DNA of 64,000 nt from Chelativorans sp. YIM 93263 (GTDB lineage: Bacteria > Pseudomonadota > Alphaproteobacteria > Rhizobiales > Rhizobiaceae). A program made the translations under genes and the position numbers. Location: positions 98,242 through 162,241 of the forward strand of contig NZ_JAKCWP010000009.1 of the NCBI RefSeq assembly GCF_028767125.1. The letters run 5' to 3'. A model generated the notes under the pieces. The model was not told where the DNA came from and made no database searches. It saw nothing but the letters and a program-made list of their open reading frames with translations. Below are positions 1 through 10,594 of the stretch, in pieces (the stretch's first letter is position 1; the number at the start of each line of letters is the position of its first letter).

Positions 1-819
1 TTCACTCTCCTGCCCGGCTGCACCCACTTAGGGGGTGGTCTCTGCCGGGCCGAAGAAGAAGTCCTAGCGGCTTCTCTGCGGCTGCCCGACACCGTCTCTC
101 ACCCGGTGCCCGGTTTGTCCGGCGATGCTGACTGTCACCCAGCACCCCGGCGCCGCCGGCCTGTGGCGGGCCCTCACATGCCTCCAGGTACCGGATCCCT
201 GGAGGGGGAGGCGGCCGCCGCCCTCCCTGATCCCCGGTCCGGACCCGGTTCCCGCGAGAGCGATGGGAGCAGAATAAGGGCGGTTGAGAGGGCGGGGATA
301 AAATTCCTAGAGAAAAGAATTTAGCTTGCTGACATCAGCTGACAAATGGTTGAGGGGCGGCGCCCTGCTTCTTCAGCGGCCGGGTCAGCAAACGCTTGCT
401 GTTACGGTGGGTCTGATCTGGTCGAGTACATACCCGTCCTGATCGACACGAGCCGCAGCCAATCCTCCTTGCCGGCGATCGGTTTGCGGAGTTCTTCGTT
501 CTGCGAACCGGCCTAACAGCTTCAAAAGATAGAACTAACTTCGGCCCGACATCTCTCGGTTAGCCCCTCGGAAGCCGGACGTCCGGGCTGCTTGGATGTC
601 ACATAAGTGTGACATTGGCATCTTACGAATCTGCTGATCCTTTCGCGAACGCACCCCGTACGACCAACCGATTCTTTGCTTGATACACGGTACCGATGCC
701 TTGACGGATGTCTTCCAAGGAGTCCCCTGGCTCGGCGGTAAAAGGTGCTGTCAATTCGGGCGGGTACGCGAGAGAGCAGCCTGTTGGCTGATGCGAACCG
801 AACCTTCGGAGTATTTGCG
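1..819. other. Long non-coding stretch upstream of the giant LysM gene
   Basis: No convincing gene is visible. The open frame at 106-324 is a GC-rich, low-complexity Pro/Arg/Gly translation with no family resemblance. At 12-50 there is a nested hairpin: GCCCGGC at 12-18 pairs with GCCGGGC at 44-50, and CACCC pairs with GGGTG inside it. It may be the terminator or stem of something left of the window, but no T-run follows. The roughly 400 bases before position 820 probably hold the promoter of the next gene; I cannot assign boxes with confidence. Confidence 0.5.
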
Positions 820-3800
820 ATGATCTCTCGCGTGTTGTTACAGGCCAGTAAAATCATCAACACAATGCGGTTGGAGGCGAAATCAAAGGCTCTGTTCGAT
901 CAGATTCAACTTGCCAAGAACAGGCCTGAGACTAATTCGCAATCGCCAACGTACAGCAGGCCCAGTGGGGATTATTCATATCCGCGAGTTTCTCAGTCGC
1001 CGCCCTCCTCGGGTCACAGCTTTTTTGAAGCAGCGACACCCCAGTTCACGCCGATGCCGAGCGTTTTCGAAGATTCCACACCCGTGCGCAACGAACCGGT
1101 TAACGCCGAACCGCTGGTGGACGCTGATGAAATAATCGGTGACGTTACTGACGGATGGAGCATCGATCAGATTGCTGAAGACCGGGGGATGACCAGGGAC
1201 GAAGTTATTGCGGCCCTGGAGAATGGTGGAATGGAGGTTGGTGAGACCGAGGCGGAGAGCGCCAATGGAGACGTCCAAACCACTGAAATACATGATCCCG
1301 ATTCCGGTCAAACGGTGACCGAATACTACGACCATCACGACGATAGTTATGAGACTCACATCGATGATGGGGACACCGAAACCACTTTGCCGAGGCGTGA
1401 CGGTTCGGGTCGCAAAATCACCACTGATTATGATTCCGATTCTGGAGTGTTGACTACACGATATGAGGACGACCTCGGATCGGGCACGATCACGGAAGAA
1501 GTTTTGCTGCCGAATGGAACCAAGGTCGAGACGGTAACGCCGACGGGGGAGGCAGCGACCACCACGGTGTACGATGATGGCGCGGCGACCGTTCTTGCAT
1601 CTACGCAGGACCAGAACGGTGGGAATGTGGATGAAATTAAGGAGCAGCTAGCGGCTGGCAAGAGCCTGCGGCAGATTGCTGAGGACAGGGGGGTTACGAC
1701 AGAGCAACTGGTTGCTGAGCTTGAGGCAACCGGAGTGGAGGTCTCAAGCGAAGATCCCGAGCATGCCAATGGGGACGTTCAGACAATAACGCTTGATGAT
1801 CCGCACACGGGCGACACAACCGTTTACTACCACGACTATCATCATGATACGAGCACGACGGTAACGACAGTAGACGGCATCGAGACGACGGTATCGAAAA
1901 ACGGCAACGGCGTTTCACGACATACCGTTCACGACCTCGAGACGGGTGAGAAAACCACGACGATATCGGACCCGAATGCCGGCACCGAAACCGAAATCGG
2001 AGTCGATGAAGACGGCCGGATTACGAAAACCGTAACCGAAGATATCAATGACGGCGAGCCGGTGGAGTACGAAGTTGCGCCTGGCGACAGTCTTATTGAA
2101 ATCGCGAACGATCACGGCGTGACTCTTGAGCAATTAAGGGAGACCAACCCAGAGTTTTTCGAGGGTGGGCGCGATCCCGACCTTATTGACGTCGGCGAAC
2201 AGGTAACTATCGAGGATGGCACTCGCACGACCGTGGAGGTCACCTTCAACGATCACACCCTGATCACGAACCCGGACGGCAGTGTCACTCTGCGCAACAA
2301 CAATACCGATACTGAATTCGACATCGAAGCGGGCAGCCTAGAACATTCGATCGCAGAGACGCTCATAGCCGTAAATCCGGATAGTGCCGATCCGGCAGAG
2401 GCGGAAGAAGCTCAGATCGTCAAGACCGTGATCGAGGGTATGTTCGCCGGTAAAAGCTATGGCGAACTGATGGAGCAGGCGGGCGCGAAGCGGGAAGAGA
2501 CCGAAACCGCCATCGAGGAATATGGCCTTGGCGCCGAAGCTGTACCTACCGTGGAGGAGGATGACGCAGGCAATCCGATAGTCGTCGATTTTCAAGGTGA
2601 GCGGCCCGAAGGCGTGGATCGGGACTGGGGGCCGGTTCGGATCGAGGGCGTCTGGCGCTGGGTCCATCCGGAAGTGGCGCAGGCTATCGCCGCCGAAAAT
2701 ACCGCGCTTGGTGAACTTGAAAAAAGGCAAGCGGAACTGGAGGAGATTGGCGCGCAGATCAATCTCTGGGCTCTTGATCCTGATTCCGAGCAGGCACTTG
2801 AAGGTGCTGGCGAAACGCTCGACGAAGCCTTGGGCAAGCATGGATACTCTTGGAAGCGGCCCGAACCCACGGGCAACCTCTCAGATGCCGAAGCAGATCT
2901 GGCGAATGCGGAGGCGCGCCTGGAGGAGGCGGGCGACGCGCTCGAAGCATACGAGGAAGCCGAGCGTCTGCAGGGCGAGGCCATCAGGCAACAGGAAAAT
3001 CTGCCTTACAAACCCGACCCCAATGCTGAGTACGTTTCCGAAACCGGTAGCGGCTCCGACCTTACGCGCGATGCGAAGGAGTATGAGGCCGCTCTGGCGA
3101 ACATCAAAAAGCTGTTCTATCAGGCGGATTATCAGCGCACCCGCGGCGACGGACTGATTAAGGACTCGATGATCGCGCACCTCGAAAGCCAGTTCGAGGG
3201 CGTCGACGGGCTTCCCGAGGGTGTCGACCCGGTGGAGGTCGTTATCGGGGACGAGAAAGTCCAACTGGCGCCTGATATCGCGGACGCGTATGAGAACGAT
3301 GGCCTGGCGGCACTTATAGAAGGCGGAAAGCCGGTCAGGATACAGATTGAATCCGACGGGGAGAAGGAATGGCGCTGGGTCGATGCCGAACTGGCGAGCA
3401 CCTGGCTGGAGCTCAAGGACCAGCAGAGTATTCTCGATAAGAGTCTGACGATCGGCGAGGCCTACGTCGAATATTTCGATGCACACGGCGAGAGCGCGGA
3501 CATCGAGTTGCAGGCGTATGATTTAGAGCAGCAAATGCGCGCCGAGTACAACGAGCAGAACTCTCACCTGTTCGAGGAAGATAAAAAGCACAGCCGCTTC
3601 AATGGCGATTATCTCGGGTTGTTCACAGGGCAGGAGGTCGTAGAGGAAGACGGGCAACTCTGGATCGTCAATCATTTCGAGCATGGCGACACGCGCAGCC
3701 CGCTGACCTTCAGCCTGGAAAAGATCAATCAGGACAAAGACTTTTACCAGCGGACGCTAAGCGAGGAATGGCTGGCTTCCAACGCGGAATACCAGGCACT

Positions 3801-6800
3801 TTTGGGAGGAAAGTTGGGTCAGCCTCCATTGGAAACGATTAAATCGGACGAACTGGCCGCCGGTGAGAATGTCAACCGTGTTCTGGCAGAGCAACTGGGC
3901 GTGCGCCTTGAGGACCTTGACGGTCAGATTGAGGAACTTGAGGCCGAATTCAACGATCTCCTCGAAGAGCATGGTCCCGGCACAGTCCGTCCTCCCGATG
4001 TGGACATTCCGACTGATTTCGAGCCCGTCGAGATCGAGTTCGAAGGTCAGTCGCTGAAAGTGCACCCTGACGTCGCCGAGGCGTATCAGGAAATAGGCGC
4101 TCAGGCGCTCAGTGAGAGCGACCTGCCGGTGCAGATCGAGATGCCGGGCGGCGAGAACGACGAACAGCGGGAATGGCGCTGGATGGATCCGGAACTGGCG
4201 CAAAAATGGCTTTCGCTCGACGGGGAAATTTTGAATGGCTTCGGACCGATAGACGTGGATCTCGCGGGGCGGACCATTAGGGCACATCCCGACGATGCCG
4301 AGAGCTACGAAATGGATGGCATCCAGGCACTCGGCACCAACGAGTTGCCGGTTCAGATCAAGATGGACACCGACGGAGACGGCGAAGAGGATGAATGGCG
4401 TTGGGTCGATCCGGAAGTCGCTCAGACTTGGTTCGCTTTGGACATGGCGCGGGAAATGCGCTCGGATCTGGAGAGTACGCGCGCGACCGCCGAGTCCGCG
4501 GCGGAATGGCTAAATTTCCAGCGTCAACAGCCGTTGAAGCTGCGCGATGACCCAACCACAGATGATCATCTGATGCGCTTGCAAAGCGCGTATTTCGACG
4601 AAAACAGACAACAGGTGCTCGACGACGTTCAGGTGGAAATGCAGGACCTCTACGACCGGGGTTATGATGATACGTTTCAACCGGTGGACAGCGACACGAT
4701 CGCCGAAGCGTTGAGCCTTGATGTAACCACAGACGAAGGCAGGGAGGCACTCGACAAGGTCGAGAGCGAGATCCGCGACATCGGCGGAGAGGACGCCAAA
4801 GTACGCACGGTGCCATTCTTTTACGTCGATCCAGAAATGGGAAGACAGCAGAGTGCCGTGTTCGCGGTGGAGAATGATGAGGGCAATATCCGCTACGTCG
4901 ATATTGCCGGGAAGTCCTTCAGCAGCGTTGAGGATTTTCAGGACAACAACAATCAGTTTTCCGAAAACGGTCATCTGATCGTGCCGACGGAGTTTCGGAT
5001 GTCGCCTGATGACGATGGAAGCATTGTTCTCGATGTCGTTCAGGCGCGCAACGTTTCGACTTTCGAGAAAGTGGTCGATCCCGTTGTCGGCATAGGCACG
5101 GCGCTGGCGACGGCCGCTTCGTTTACAGTAGCCGCCCCGGTCGCCGCTCCGCTTGCTATCGCGGGAGCGGCTTACCTCGGCGGGCGTGCGGTTGTGCACC
5201 AGGTCAACCATCTTCAGCATGGCGGCGAGTGGGGCGAGAAAGAATCGTTTATAAACATGGCGATGATTGCCACCACCGCTCTGCCGATGGGGGCCAGCGG
5301 TCTTCGCATGGCTGGCATGATGCGCAATCTGAACCTCACCAAGGGGCAGGCCTTCCTGGCCGGCATGGGCGCGGTGCGCGCCGACGGCGCACTCACCGCA
5401 GCCGCCGACGCGGGGAAACTGAGCAGGCTCTGGCACAAGCTGCCCTACGGCCCGGGGCAGGTCAGCACATATATGCGGACCGCCGGTGGCCTGAACAAAG
5501 CCGCATACGCGCTCGACGGGAGCGCGATGGTGATCGGCGCACCCCTCATGTACGTCTCAGCCGAAGATCTGGTGCTCCACTATGACCAGATGTCAGGCCT
5601 TCAGATCGCCGACGCGATCACCGGCTTCACAACCGGTCTCGCAGGTACGGGCATGGGCGCGGCAAGCTTCGTTTCCTATGCTGGCGCCAATAAGACGCCC
5701 GCGCCGTCACCTACGAGGGTCGGCGATATGTCGACATCGTCCCCCGGACGAGGGGATGGCGAGGAAAGCACAGCCGACACCTATGCCGGCCGTTCGGGGG
5801 ACGGATCAATCCCCATTGCTTCGGCAGACAAACAAGCCTCTCCGGATCAACAGGCGTTCCCGGTCAAGGTGGTGCCGGCGGGCACTGATGATGTCGGCGC
5901 TTCGGGGCTACTTGGCATCGCCAATGGTGGACAAGATTGGCCGGCTGGCGGTGACCCGATCGTGTTGCCAAGCGGGGCGGTGGCAAGGAGCAACGACTTC
6001 CCGCGCGCCGTGTGGGATCCCGACACGCAGACCTTAAGCGGTATGCCTGAGCGTGACACGGGAGAATATATCTATACCAGCGCTAAGGATGGTAAGCCGA
6101 GTGGGATCGAAGGAGAATCTCCTTACCTGCGCGGGCTGAACAACGAGCAGCTGGTGGAACTTTACAACAACGAGAAAGCATACATTCCGTTCGATGAAAT
6201 GCTCGAACGGTATGGCGCGAACGGCCCGGTTCTCACGGAAAGATCGATACAGGACATGCTCCCAGACTTTCGGCTGGGGGTGTCGTTGAAGGTCGTTTAC
6301 TATGGAGGCTACATCGGTTTGGGTTCGCCGACCAAGTCGGCTTATGGGTTCGGACTGGGCACGAAGTCGGACTATGGCGCAATTGCATGGGCGGTGGCGG
6401 ACAGCGTGAGCCAGCGCAGCTTGACGCCGCTTAAGGATCAAGTGAGCATTTCCGGCGCGGTTTCCAACCGACCGCAGGAAGGCAGCAATCCCAATTTGCG
6501 GGAAGTCGGACTGTCGACTCACTCCCATCAGCTCGCGTTCCCGATCCGTGCCAGCGATCTTGCCAAAGTCGCAAGCAAAGCACTTTTCACTGAAAACTCT
6601 GGCTTTGATGTCCAGTTAAAGAACGGCAGGGAAGTCGGAATGACGCGGGACGGCTCGGCTGCCGTGGTCGAGGTGACCTACAGCCCGTCTTTGAAAGGCA
6701 CGGAATACACGCCTGCTGTCGGCGAACACGACTTTATGGGCGTACCCGCCTCGGAGAAAGATAAGTTTGTCCGGTTGGAGGGAGAGCTGCCTTACGATCG

Positions 6801-8118
6801 GGTGATGACGGAGTTGAAGGTTAAACCCCGTGTACGAGCTTTGACGAATTTTAGTGAGCTGTACGCCGGGCTTCCTCGTGTCGGCATGGAAAGGCGGCCT
6901 GAATCAACGATCAAAGATGGTCCTCGTCCAGGGGATGCTTTGATAAAGCAGCACTTTGACCAGGCCCAGTTCGCCTTGAGCAAAGTCGAGCTCAAGACGC
7001 AATTGAGGGTAGAAGATCCCGCAAAGGTGCCCGATCTTTTAACTGCAATAGAGGAGGGGGACCTGGGCACGATTCGTGCAATGGCGAATGATGGGATCAT
7101 CGACGCGGAACAGGCTCTGTCACTGGTCGGCCCTCCGTCGGAAAGTGGTTTCCGCCTATCGGCCGTGCCCAACAAGCTCCCGCATAACTACATCAGAACA
7201 CTGACAGGTGACATTGTCCGGGTGCCGAACCCCAAATCGATGCTTAAGGACGTTATCTTCAACACCAGCGCGCCCGACCGGATGCTGGCTGCGGGATACT
7301 ACAAGCTCAGGAATGGAATCAGCGCGAAGTTCCGTCTCGATGGTAACTCCCCGACTCCGGCACGTTACATACCGAATGGCCGCAAGGTCCACGATAATGT
7401 GTACGGCGATTATGACAGGCCAGCCATTCGTACAACTGTGTCCTTCTCAACGCCTCCCGTGCCTCTGCTCTTGTGGGGGGTCACAATGGAAGTTCGCGGT
7501 CAATACAAAAGCAGTCCCAAAACCCCGGCCCGGCCAATCGCCCAGAACGAGATGACGAAGGTCACCTTCGAAAGTAGGGGCGGGCACATTGAGGAACTCC
7601 AGGCACCCGTGTGGTTGTCGGAGGTCGTCCAGACGTCGAGCGAAAGATCGCCGATGATAATTCCGAAAGGAGGGAAGGACTCGCTCAATAACTGGCTTAA
7701 GGGGCTGGCGGATAATGCGCGAAATGATCAAAAGCCGATTATCGACCAATTCCGCTCCAAGTTTGGAAAGGTCCTTTCCGATGGCAAGTTTCTGCGAACC
7801 AAACAAGCCGATGATGTTCTAACGTTCATGTCCTCTCAAACGGGCAGCAAGGAAGAAGGCGTCATTTTCGTCCGCGATGGGAATGGACAAGGTGTCGTCG
7901 CCAATCGGTACGGCTTACCACCCGCGAGTGCCGATAAGATATACCTGCTGCCTGACGACGGTGTGGCGCCGCAGCTAGGTGATCCGGCTTTGACCGATAA
8001 AACCCATTTATTTTACCGGGACCCGCAGACTGGCGAACCCACAGTAGTTCCATGGAATAATGGTGAACTGCGGGATCCTGCAAGCGGTGACAAGCCATCT
8101 CCGGATAGGCACGCGTAG
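820..8118 (+). CDS. Giant LysM / DUF4781-like repeat protein
   Basis: About 2430 residues. The ATG at 820 is chosen because GGAG lies 8 bases upstream; an in-frame GTG at 745 and an ATG at 865 are alternatives. Visible parts: two copies of a helix-turn-helix-like module (residues about 100-150 and 270-320, each with an IAEDRG core and followed by an acidic, His/Asp/Thr-rich strand-rich tract); one LysM domain (about 417-466, starting YEVAPGDSL); four modules ending in W-R-W-V/M and a proline (near 620, 860, 1125, 1200); a long Glu-rich helical stretch; a hydrophobic Ala/Gly segment (about 1418-1456); and a C-terminal third of no recognised fold. The middle resembles DUF4781 proteins of rhizobia from memory. 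No signal peptide is seen. LysM implies peptidoglycan contact; a secreted effector or toxin role is only inference. No immunity-like gene follows. Confidence 0.85.
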   Translation: MISRVLLQASKIINTMRLEAKSKALFDQIQLAKNRPETNSQSPTYSRPSGDYSYPRVSQSPPSSGHSFFEAATPQFTPMPSVFEDSTPVRNEPVNAEPLVDADEIIGDVTDGWSIDQIAEDRGMTRDEVIAALENGGMEVGETEAESANGDVQTTEIHDPDSGQTVTEYYDHHDDSYETHIDDGDTETTLPRRDGSGRKITTDYDSDSGVLTTRYEDDLGSGTITEEVLLPNGTKVETVTPTGEAATTTVYDDGAATVLASTQDQNGGNVDEIKEQLAAGKSLRQIAEDRGVTTEQLVAELEATGVEVSSEDPEHANGDVQTITLDDPHTGDTTVYYHDYHHDTSTTVTTVDGIETTVSKNGNGVSRHTVHDLETGEKTTTISDPNAGTETEIGVDEDGRITKTVTEDINDGEPVEYEVAPGDSLIEIANDHGVTLEQLRETNPEFFEGGRDPDLIDVGEQVTIEDGTRTTVEVTFNDHTLITNPDGSVTLRNNNTDTEFDIEAGSLEHSIAETLIAVNPDSADPAEAEEAQIVKTVIEGMFAGKSYGELMEQAGAKREETETAIEEYGLGAEAVPTVEEDDAGNPIVVDFQGERPEGVDRDWGPVRIEGVWRWVHPEVAQAIAAENTALGELEKRQAELEEIGAQINLWALDPDSEQALEGAGETLDEALGKHGYSWKRPEPTGNLSDAEADLANAEARLEEAGDALEAYEEAERLQGEAIRQQENLPYKPDPNAEYVSETGSGSDLTRDAKEYEAALANIKKLFYQADYQRTRGDGLIKDSMIAHLESQFEGVDGLPEGVDPVEVVIGDEKVQLAPDIADAYENDGLAALIEGGKPVRIQIESDGEKEWRWVDAELASTWLELKDQQSILDKSLTIGEAYVEYFDAHGESADIELQAYDLEQQMRAEYNEQNSHLFEEDKKHSRFNGDYLGLFTGQEVVEEDGQLWIVNHFEHGDTRSPLTFSLEKINQDKDFYQRTLSEEWLASNAEYQALLGGKLGQPPLETIKSDELAAGENVNRVLAEQLGVRLEDLDGQIEELEAEFNDLLEEHGPGTVRPPDVDIPTDFEPVEIEFEGQSLKVHPDVAEAYQEIGAQALSESDLPVQIEMPGGENDEQREWRWMDPELAQKWLSLDGEILNGFGPIDVDLAGRTIRAHPDDAESYEMDGIQALGTNELPVQIKMDTDGDGEEDEWRWVDPEVAQTWFALDMAREMRSDLESTRATAESAAEWLNFQRQQPLKLRDDPTTDDHLMRLQSAYFDENRQQVLDDVQVEMQDLYDRGYDDTFQPVDSDTIAEALSLDVTTDEGREALDKVESEIRDIGGEDAKVRTVPFFYVDPEMGRQQSAVFAVENDEGNIRYVDIAGKSFSSVEDFQDNNNQFSENGHLIVPTEFRMSPDDDGSIVLDVVQARNVSTFEKVVDPVVGIGTALATAASFTVAAPVAAPLAIAGAAYLGGRAVVHQVNHLQHGGEWGEKESFINMAMIATTALPMGASGLRMAGMMRNLNLTKGQAFLAGMGAVRADGALTAAADAGKLSRLWHKLPYGPGQVSTYMRTAGGLNKAAYALDGSAMVIGAPLMYVSAEDLVLHYDQMSGLQIADAITGFTTGLAGTGMGAASFVSYAGANKTPAPSPTRVGDMSTSSPGRGDGEESTADTYAGRSGDGSIPIASADKQASPDQQAFPVKVVPAGTDDVGASGLLGIANGGQDWPAGGDPIVLPSGAVARSNDFPRAVWDPDTQTLSGMPERDTGEYIYTSAKDGKPSGIEGESPYLRGLNNEQLVELYNNEKAYIPFDEMLERYGANGPVLTERSIQDMLPDFRLGVSLKVVYYGGYIGLGSPTKSAYGFGLGTKSDYGAIAWAVADSVSQRSLTPLKDQVSISGAVSNRPQEGSNPNLREVGLSTHSHQLAFPIRASDLAKVASKALFTENSGFDVQLKNGREVGMTRDGSAAVVEVTYSPSLKGTEYTPAVGEHDFMGVPASEKDKFVRLEGELPYDRVMTELKVKPRVRALTNFSELYAGLPRVGMERRPESTIKDGPRPGDALIKQHFDQAQFALSKVELKTQLRVEDPAKVPDLLTAIEEGDLGTIRAMANDGIIDAEQALSLVGPPSESGFRLSAVPNKLPHNYIRTLTGDIVRVPNPKSMLKDVIFNTSAPDRMLAAGYYKLRNGISAKFRLDGNSPTPARYIPNGRKVHDNVYGDYDRPAIRTTVSFSTPPVPLLLWGVTMEVRGQYKSSPKTPARPIAQNEMTKVTFESRGGHIEELQAPVWLSEVVQTSSERSPMIIPKGGKDSLNNWLKGLADNARNDQKPIIDQFRSKFGKVLSDGKFLRTKQADDVLTFMSSQTGSKEEGVIFVRDGNGQGVVANRYGLPPASADKIYLLPDDGVAPQLGDPALTDKTHLFYRDPQTGEPTVVPWNNGELRDPASGDKPSPDRHA

Positions 8119-8130
8119 GTCAGATTTTGC

Positions 8131-8162
8131 GTCCAACCATCAAGCTGGCGCCGTGGTTGGAC
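8131..8162. terminator. Hairpin between convergent genes
   Basis: A perfect 9-bp stem (8131-8139 with 8154-8162) with a 14-base loop lies just after the giant LysM gene and before the stop of the converging methyltransferase gene. Neither flank has a clear T-run, so intrinsic termination is likely but not proven. Confidence 0.5.
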
Positions 8163-8187
8163 CCGCCGCCTGAGGATTGGTTTAAGC

Positions 8188-9000
8188 TTATCCAGAGATA
8201 CTTGACTTGCGTGCAACGCACTCACATCGACATCGCAAGTAGAGCGCGTCGGGTTTGTTGCCCCACGCATCCCACGCTGTAACGGCTTCGGCGAGTTCTA
8301 ATTGCGTCGCAAGGCCCTTTTCCATGAGTTTGGGGCCGAGAGATTTCAGGCTTTGTTTTGCGTCTTCTATCGTTTCCCGGCGGGTCTCGTCATCCATGCT
8401 ATGATTGACAAAACTCGCTCCGGTCCAGATCGGCAAGAAGCCATTTGCTCGCAAGATTTCGCCTTGCCGCCGTCCAAAATTGATTGCGTCCGGTTCGTCG
8501 TGCTCATACCACCGCTGCCAAAGATCGAGCGACGTTCTCAGCCCGGGGAGATCGGGATAGAGAACATTACCGCCAACATCTGCGTCCCTCGTCGCAAGCA
8601 GGCCGCCAGGACACAGCACTCGCTTCGCTTCGCTCAACGTTTTGGTTAGCGTTGGTGTGTCCAGATGATAAAGTACGGCGTGGAAGAAGACGGCATCGAA
8701 TTCTCCTGCCGCAAACGGCAACGCGGTCATGTCGGCTTCAACGAACGAGAAATTGCCGCCGCCTTCCGATCCGACGAGTTCGTTCGCCGCAGCGATTGAC
8801 CGCGCTTGGATATCCACACCAACCACCGACTTTACATGTGGCGCCATAGTTGCCGTGATTGTTCCGGGACCGCACCCAACATCCAGGAGACGCATATCAG
8901 CTCGTAGGAATGGGATGAGGAAGGCTGATGACTCCTGCCCTCTCTTCTGTTGAAAGCTCAAAATTGAGCTATCGTAGCGGGCTCGTTTCAACTCCATCAT
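8188..9000 (-). CDS. Class I SAM-dependent methyltransferase
   Basis: 270 residues. The N-terminal half is a Rossmann-like methyltransferase fold: motif I LLDVGCGPG at about residues 38-46, an acidic ribose-binding residue in VVGVD, then the VEADMTALPF motif and the DAVFFHAVLYHLD motif typical of the Methyltransf_11/25 group (UbiE-like). The C-terminal third is variable and would set the substrate, which cannot be read from sequence. It is a single gene converging on the LysM gene, with about 210 bases to the purB stop upstream. A small-molecule substrate is more likely than nucleic acid. Confidence 0.85.
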   Translation of the reverse strand: MMELKRARYDSSILSFQQKRGQESSAFLIPFLRADMRLLDVGCGPGTITATMAPHVKSVVGVDIQARSIAAANELVGSEGGGNFSFVEADMTALPFAAGEFDAVFFHAVLYHLDTPTLTKTLSEAKRVLCPGGLLATRDADVGGNVLYPDLPGLRTSLDLWQRWYEHDEPDAINFGRRQGEILRANGFLPIWTGASFVNHSMDDETRRETIEDAKQSLKSLGPKLMEKGLATQLELAEAVTAWDAWGNKPDALYLRCRCECVARKSSISG

Positions 9001-9213
9001 CGGCCATCTCCGTCGAAGGCAAATCCGCCCTCAACGATTGATCATGCAGATGACCGGCCTGTGACGATCGACAGTTCATTACTCATGGCAGTTGGTCGCC
9101 GGCAAGCCGCTGAAACGTGAGTGGGGGACGCTCGCGTAGGAAACGAGCGGGCCGCATACGGGAGTAAAACTCGCCGAACAGCAGGGCGCGACCGCAATTC
9201 ATTCCATCATGCG

Positions 9214-10515
9214 CTATCCAAACACCCGGTTGAAAATCGTGTCCACATGCTTGGTGTGATAGCCGAGGTCAAATTTCTCCCGGATTTGCTCTTCCGAGAG
9301 GGCTGCGCGGACATGCTTGTCGGCCAGTAGTTCCTCAAGGAAATCAGCGCCGTGTTCCCAAACCTTCATGGCGTTGCGCTGGACGAGCCGGTAGGCGTCT
9401 TCGCGGCTGACGCCGGCTTGCGTGAGTGCCAGGAGAACGCGCTGGGAGTGCACAAGACCGCGGAACTGGTTGAGGTTCTTTTCCATTGCGTCCGGGTAGA
9501 CCACGAGCTTTTCCATCATACCGGTCAGGCGGCTGAGGGCGAAATCGAGCGTCACCGTGGCGTCCGGCCCAATCATGCGCTCCACGGAGGAGTGGGAGAT
9601 ATCGCGCTCGTGCCAAAGTGCGACATTCTCCATCGCCGGCATGGCGTAAGCGCGGACCATACGGGCAAGGCCCGTCAGGTTTTCCGATAGAACCGGATTG
9701 CGCTTGTGCGGCATGGCCGACGAGCCCTTCTGGCCGGGCGAGAAATATTCCTCAGCTTCCAGCACCTCCGTGCGCTGGAGATGGCGCACTTCGACGGCCA
9801 ACCGCTCTATCGAGGAGGCGATGACGGCCAGCGTGGCGAAGAACATCGCGTGCCGGTCGCGAGGGATCACCTGGGTGGAGACCGGCTCGGGTGTCAGCCC
9901 CATTTTCTCCGCCACGTGTTCTTCGACACGCGGATCGATATTGGCGAAGGTGCCCACGGCGCCGGAAATAGCGCAGGTGGCGATCTCTTCGCGCGCGTTT
10001 ACAAGCCGCTGGCGACAGCGGGCGAACTCCGCATAAGCCTGCGCCAGTTTGAGCCCGAAGGTGATGGGCTCGGCATGGATGCCGTGGCTGCGGCCGATCG
10101 TGATCGTGTCCTTGTGCTCCAGGGCGCGCTTTTTCAGGGCTGCGAGCAGGGCGTCGAGGTCAGCCAGCAGAATGTCGCTGGCGCGCACGAGCTGCACGTT
10201 GAAGCAAGTGTCGAGCACATCCGACGATGTCATGCCCTGGTGAACGAAGCGCGCGTCCGGGCCAACGATCTCTGCCAGATGCGTGAGAAAAGCGATGACG
10301 TCGTGCTTGGTCTCCCGCTCGATCTCATCGATGCGGTCGATGTCGAAGGTCGCCGGACCGCCTTTCTCCCAAATGGTCTTCGCGGCCTCTTTCGGCACGA
10401 TCCCGAGTTCGGCCATGGCATCGGCGGCGTGAGCCTCGATCTCGAACCAGATACGAAATTTCGTTTCGGGCGACCAAATGGCGGCCATTTCGGGCCGCGA
10501 ATAGCGCGGGATCAT
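9214..10515 (-). CDS. purB: Adenylosuccinate lyase PurB
   Basis: 433 residues, the usual length. It splits adenylosuccinate to AMP and fumarate, and SAICAR to AICAR and fumarate, in purine synthesis in the cytoplasm. The family signature GSSAMPHKRNP is present in the centre; the GMTSSDV and GRSHGIHAEP motifs carrying the active-site residues are also intact. The N-terminus MIPRYSRPEMAAIW is typical of alphaproteobacterial PurB. It is transcribed alone or with the downstream methyltransferase. Confidence 0.98.
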   Translation of the reverse strand: MIPRYSRPEMAAIWSPETKFRIWFEIEAHAADAMAELGIVPKEAAKTIWEKGGPATFDIDRIDEIERETKHDVIAFLTHLAEIVGPDARFVHQGMTSSDVLDTCFNVQLVRASDILLADLDALLAALKKRALEHKDTITIGRSHGIHAEPITFGLKLAQAYAEFARCRQRLVNAREEIATCAISGAVGTFANIDPRVEEHVAEKMGLTPEPVSTQVIPRDRHAMFFATLAVIASSIERLAVEVRHLQRTEVLEAEEYFSPGQKGSSAMPHKRNPVLSENLTGLARMVRAYAMPAMENVALWHERDISHSSVERMIGPDATVTLDFALSRLTGMMEKLVVYPDAMEKNLNQFRGLVHSQRVLLALTQAGVSREDAYRLVQRNAMKVWEHGADFLEELLADKHVRAALSEEQIREKFDLGYHTKHVDTIFNRVFG

Positions 10516-10594
10516 GCGTCTGCCTGCTCCTCATGAAAGACAGGGTGCGTCGTAGCAGAAGGCGGGCTCAAGTCAACGCGGGCGGCCACGAAGC

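Noticed and set aside
106-324. 72-codon plus-strand frame near the window start
   Set aside because: Low-complexity Pro/Arg/Gly translation, no ribosome site, no family.
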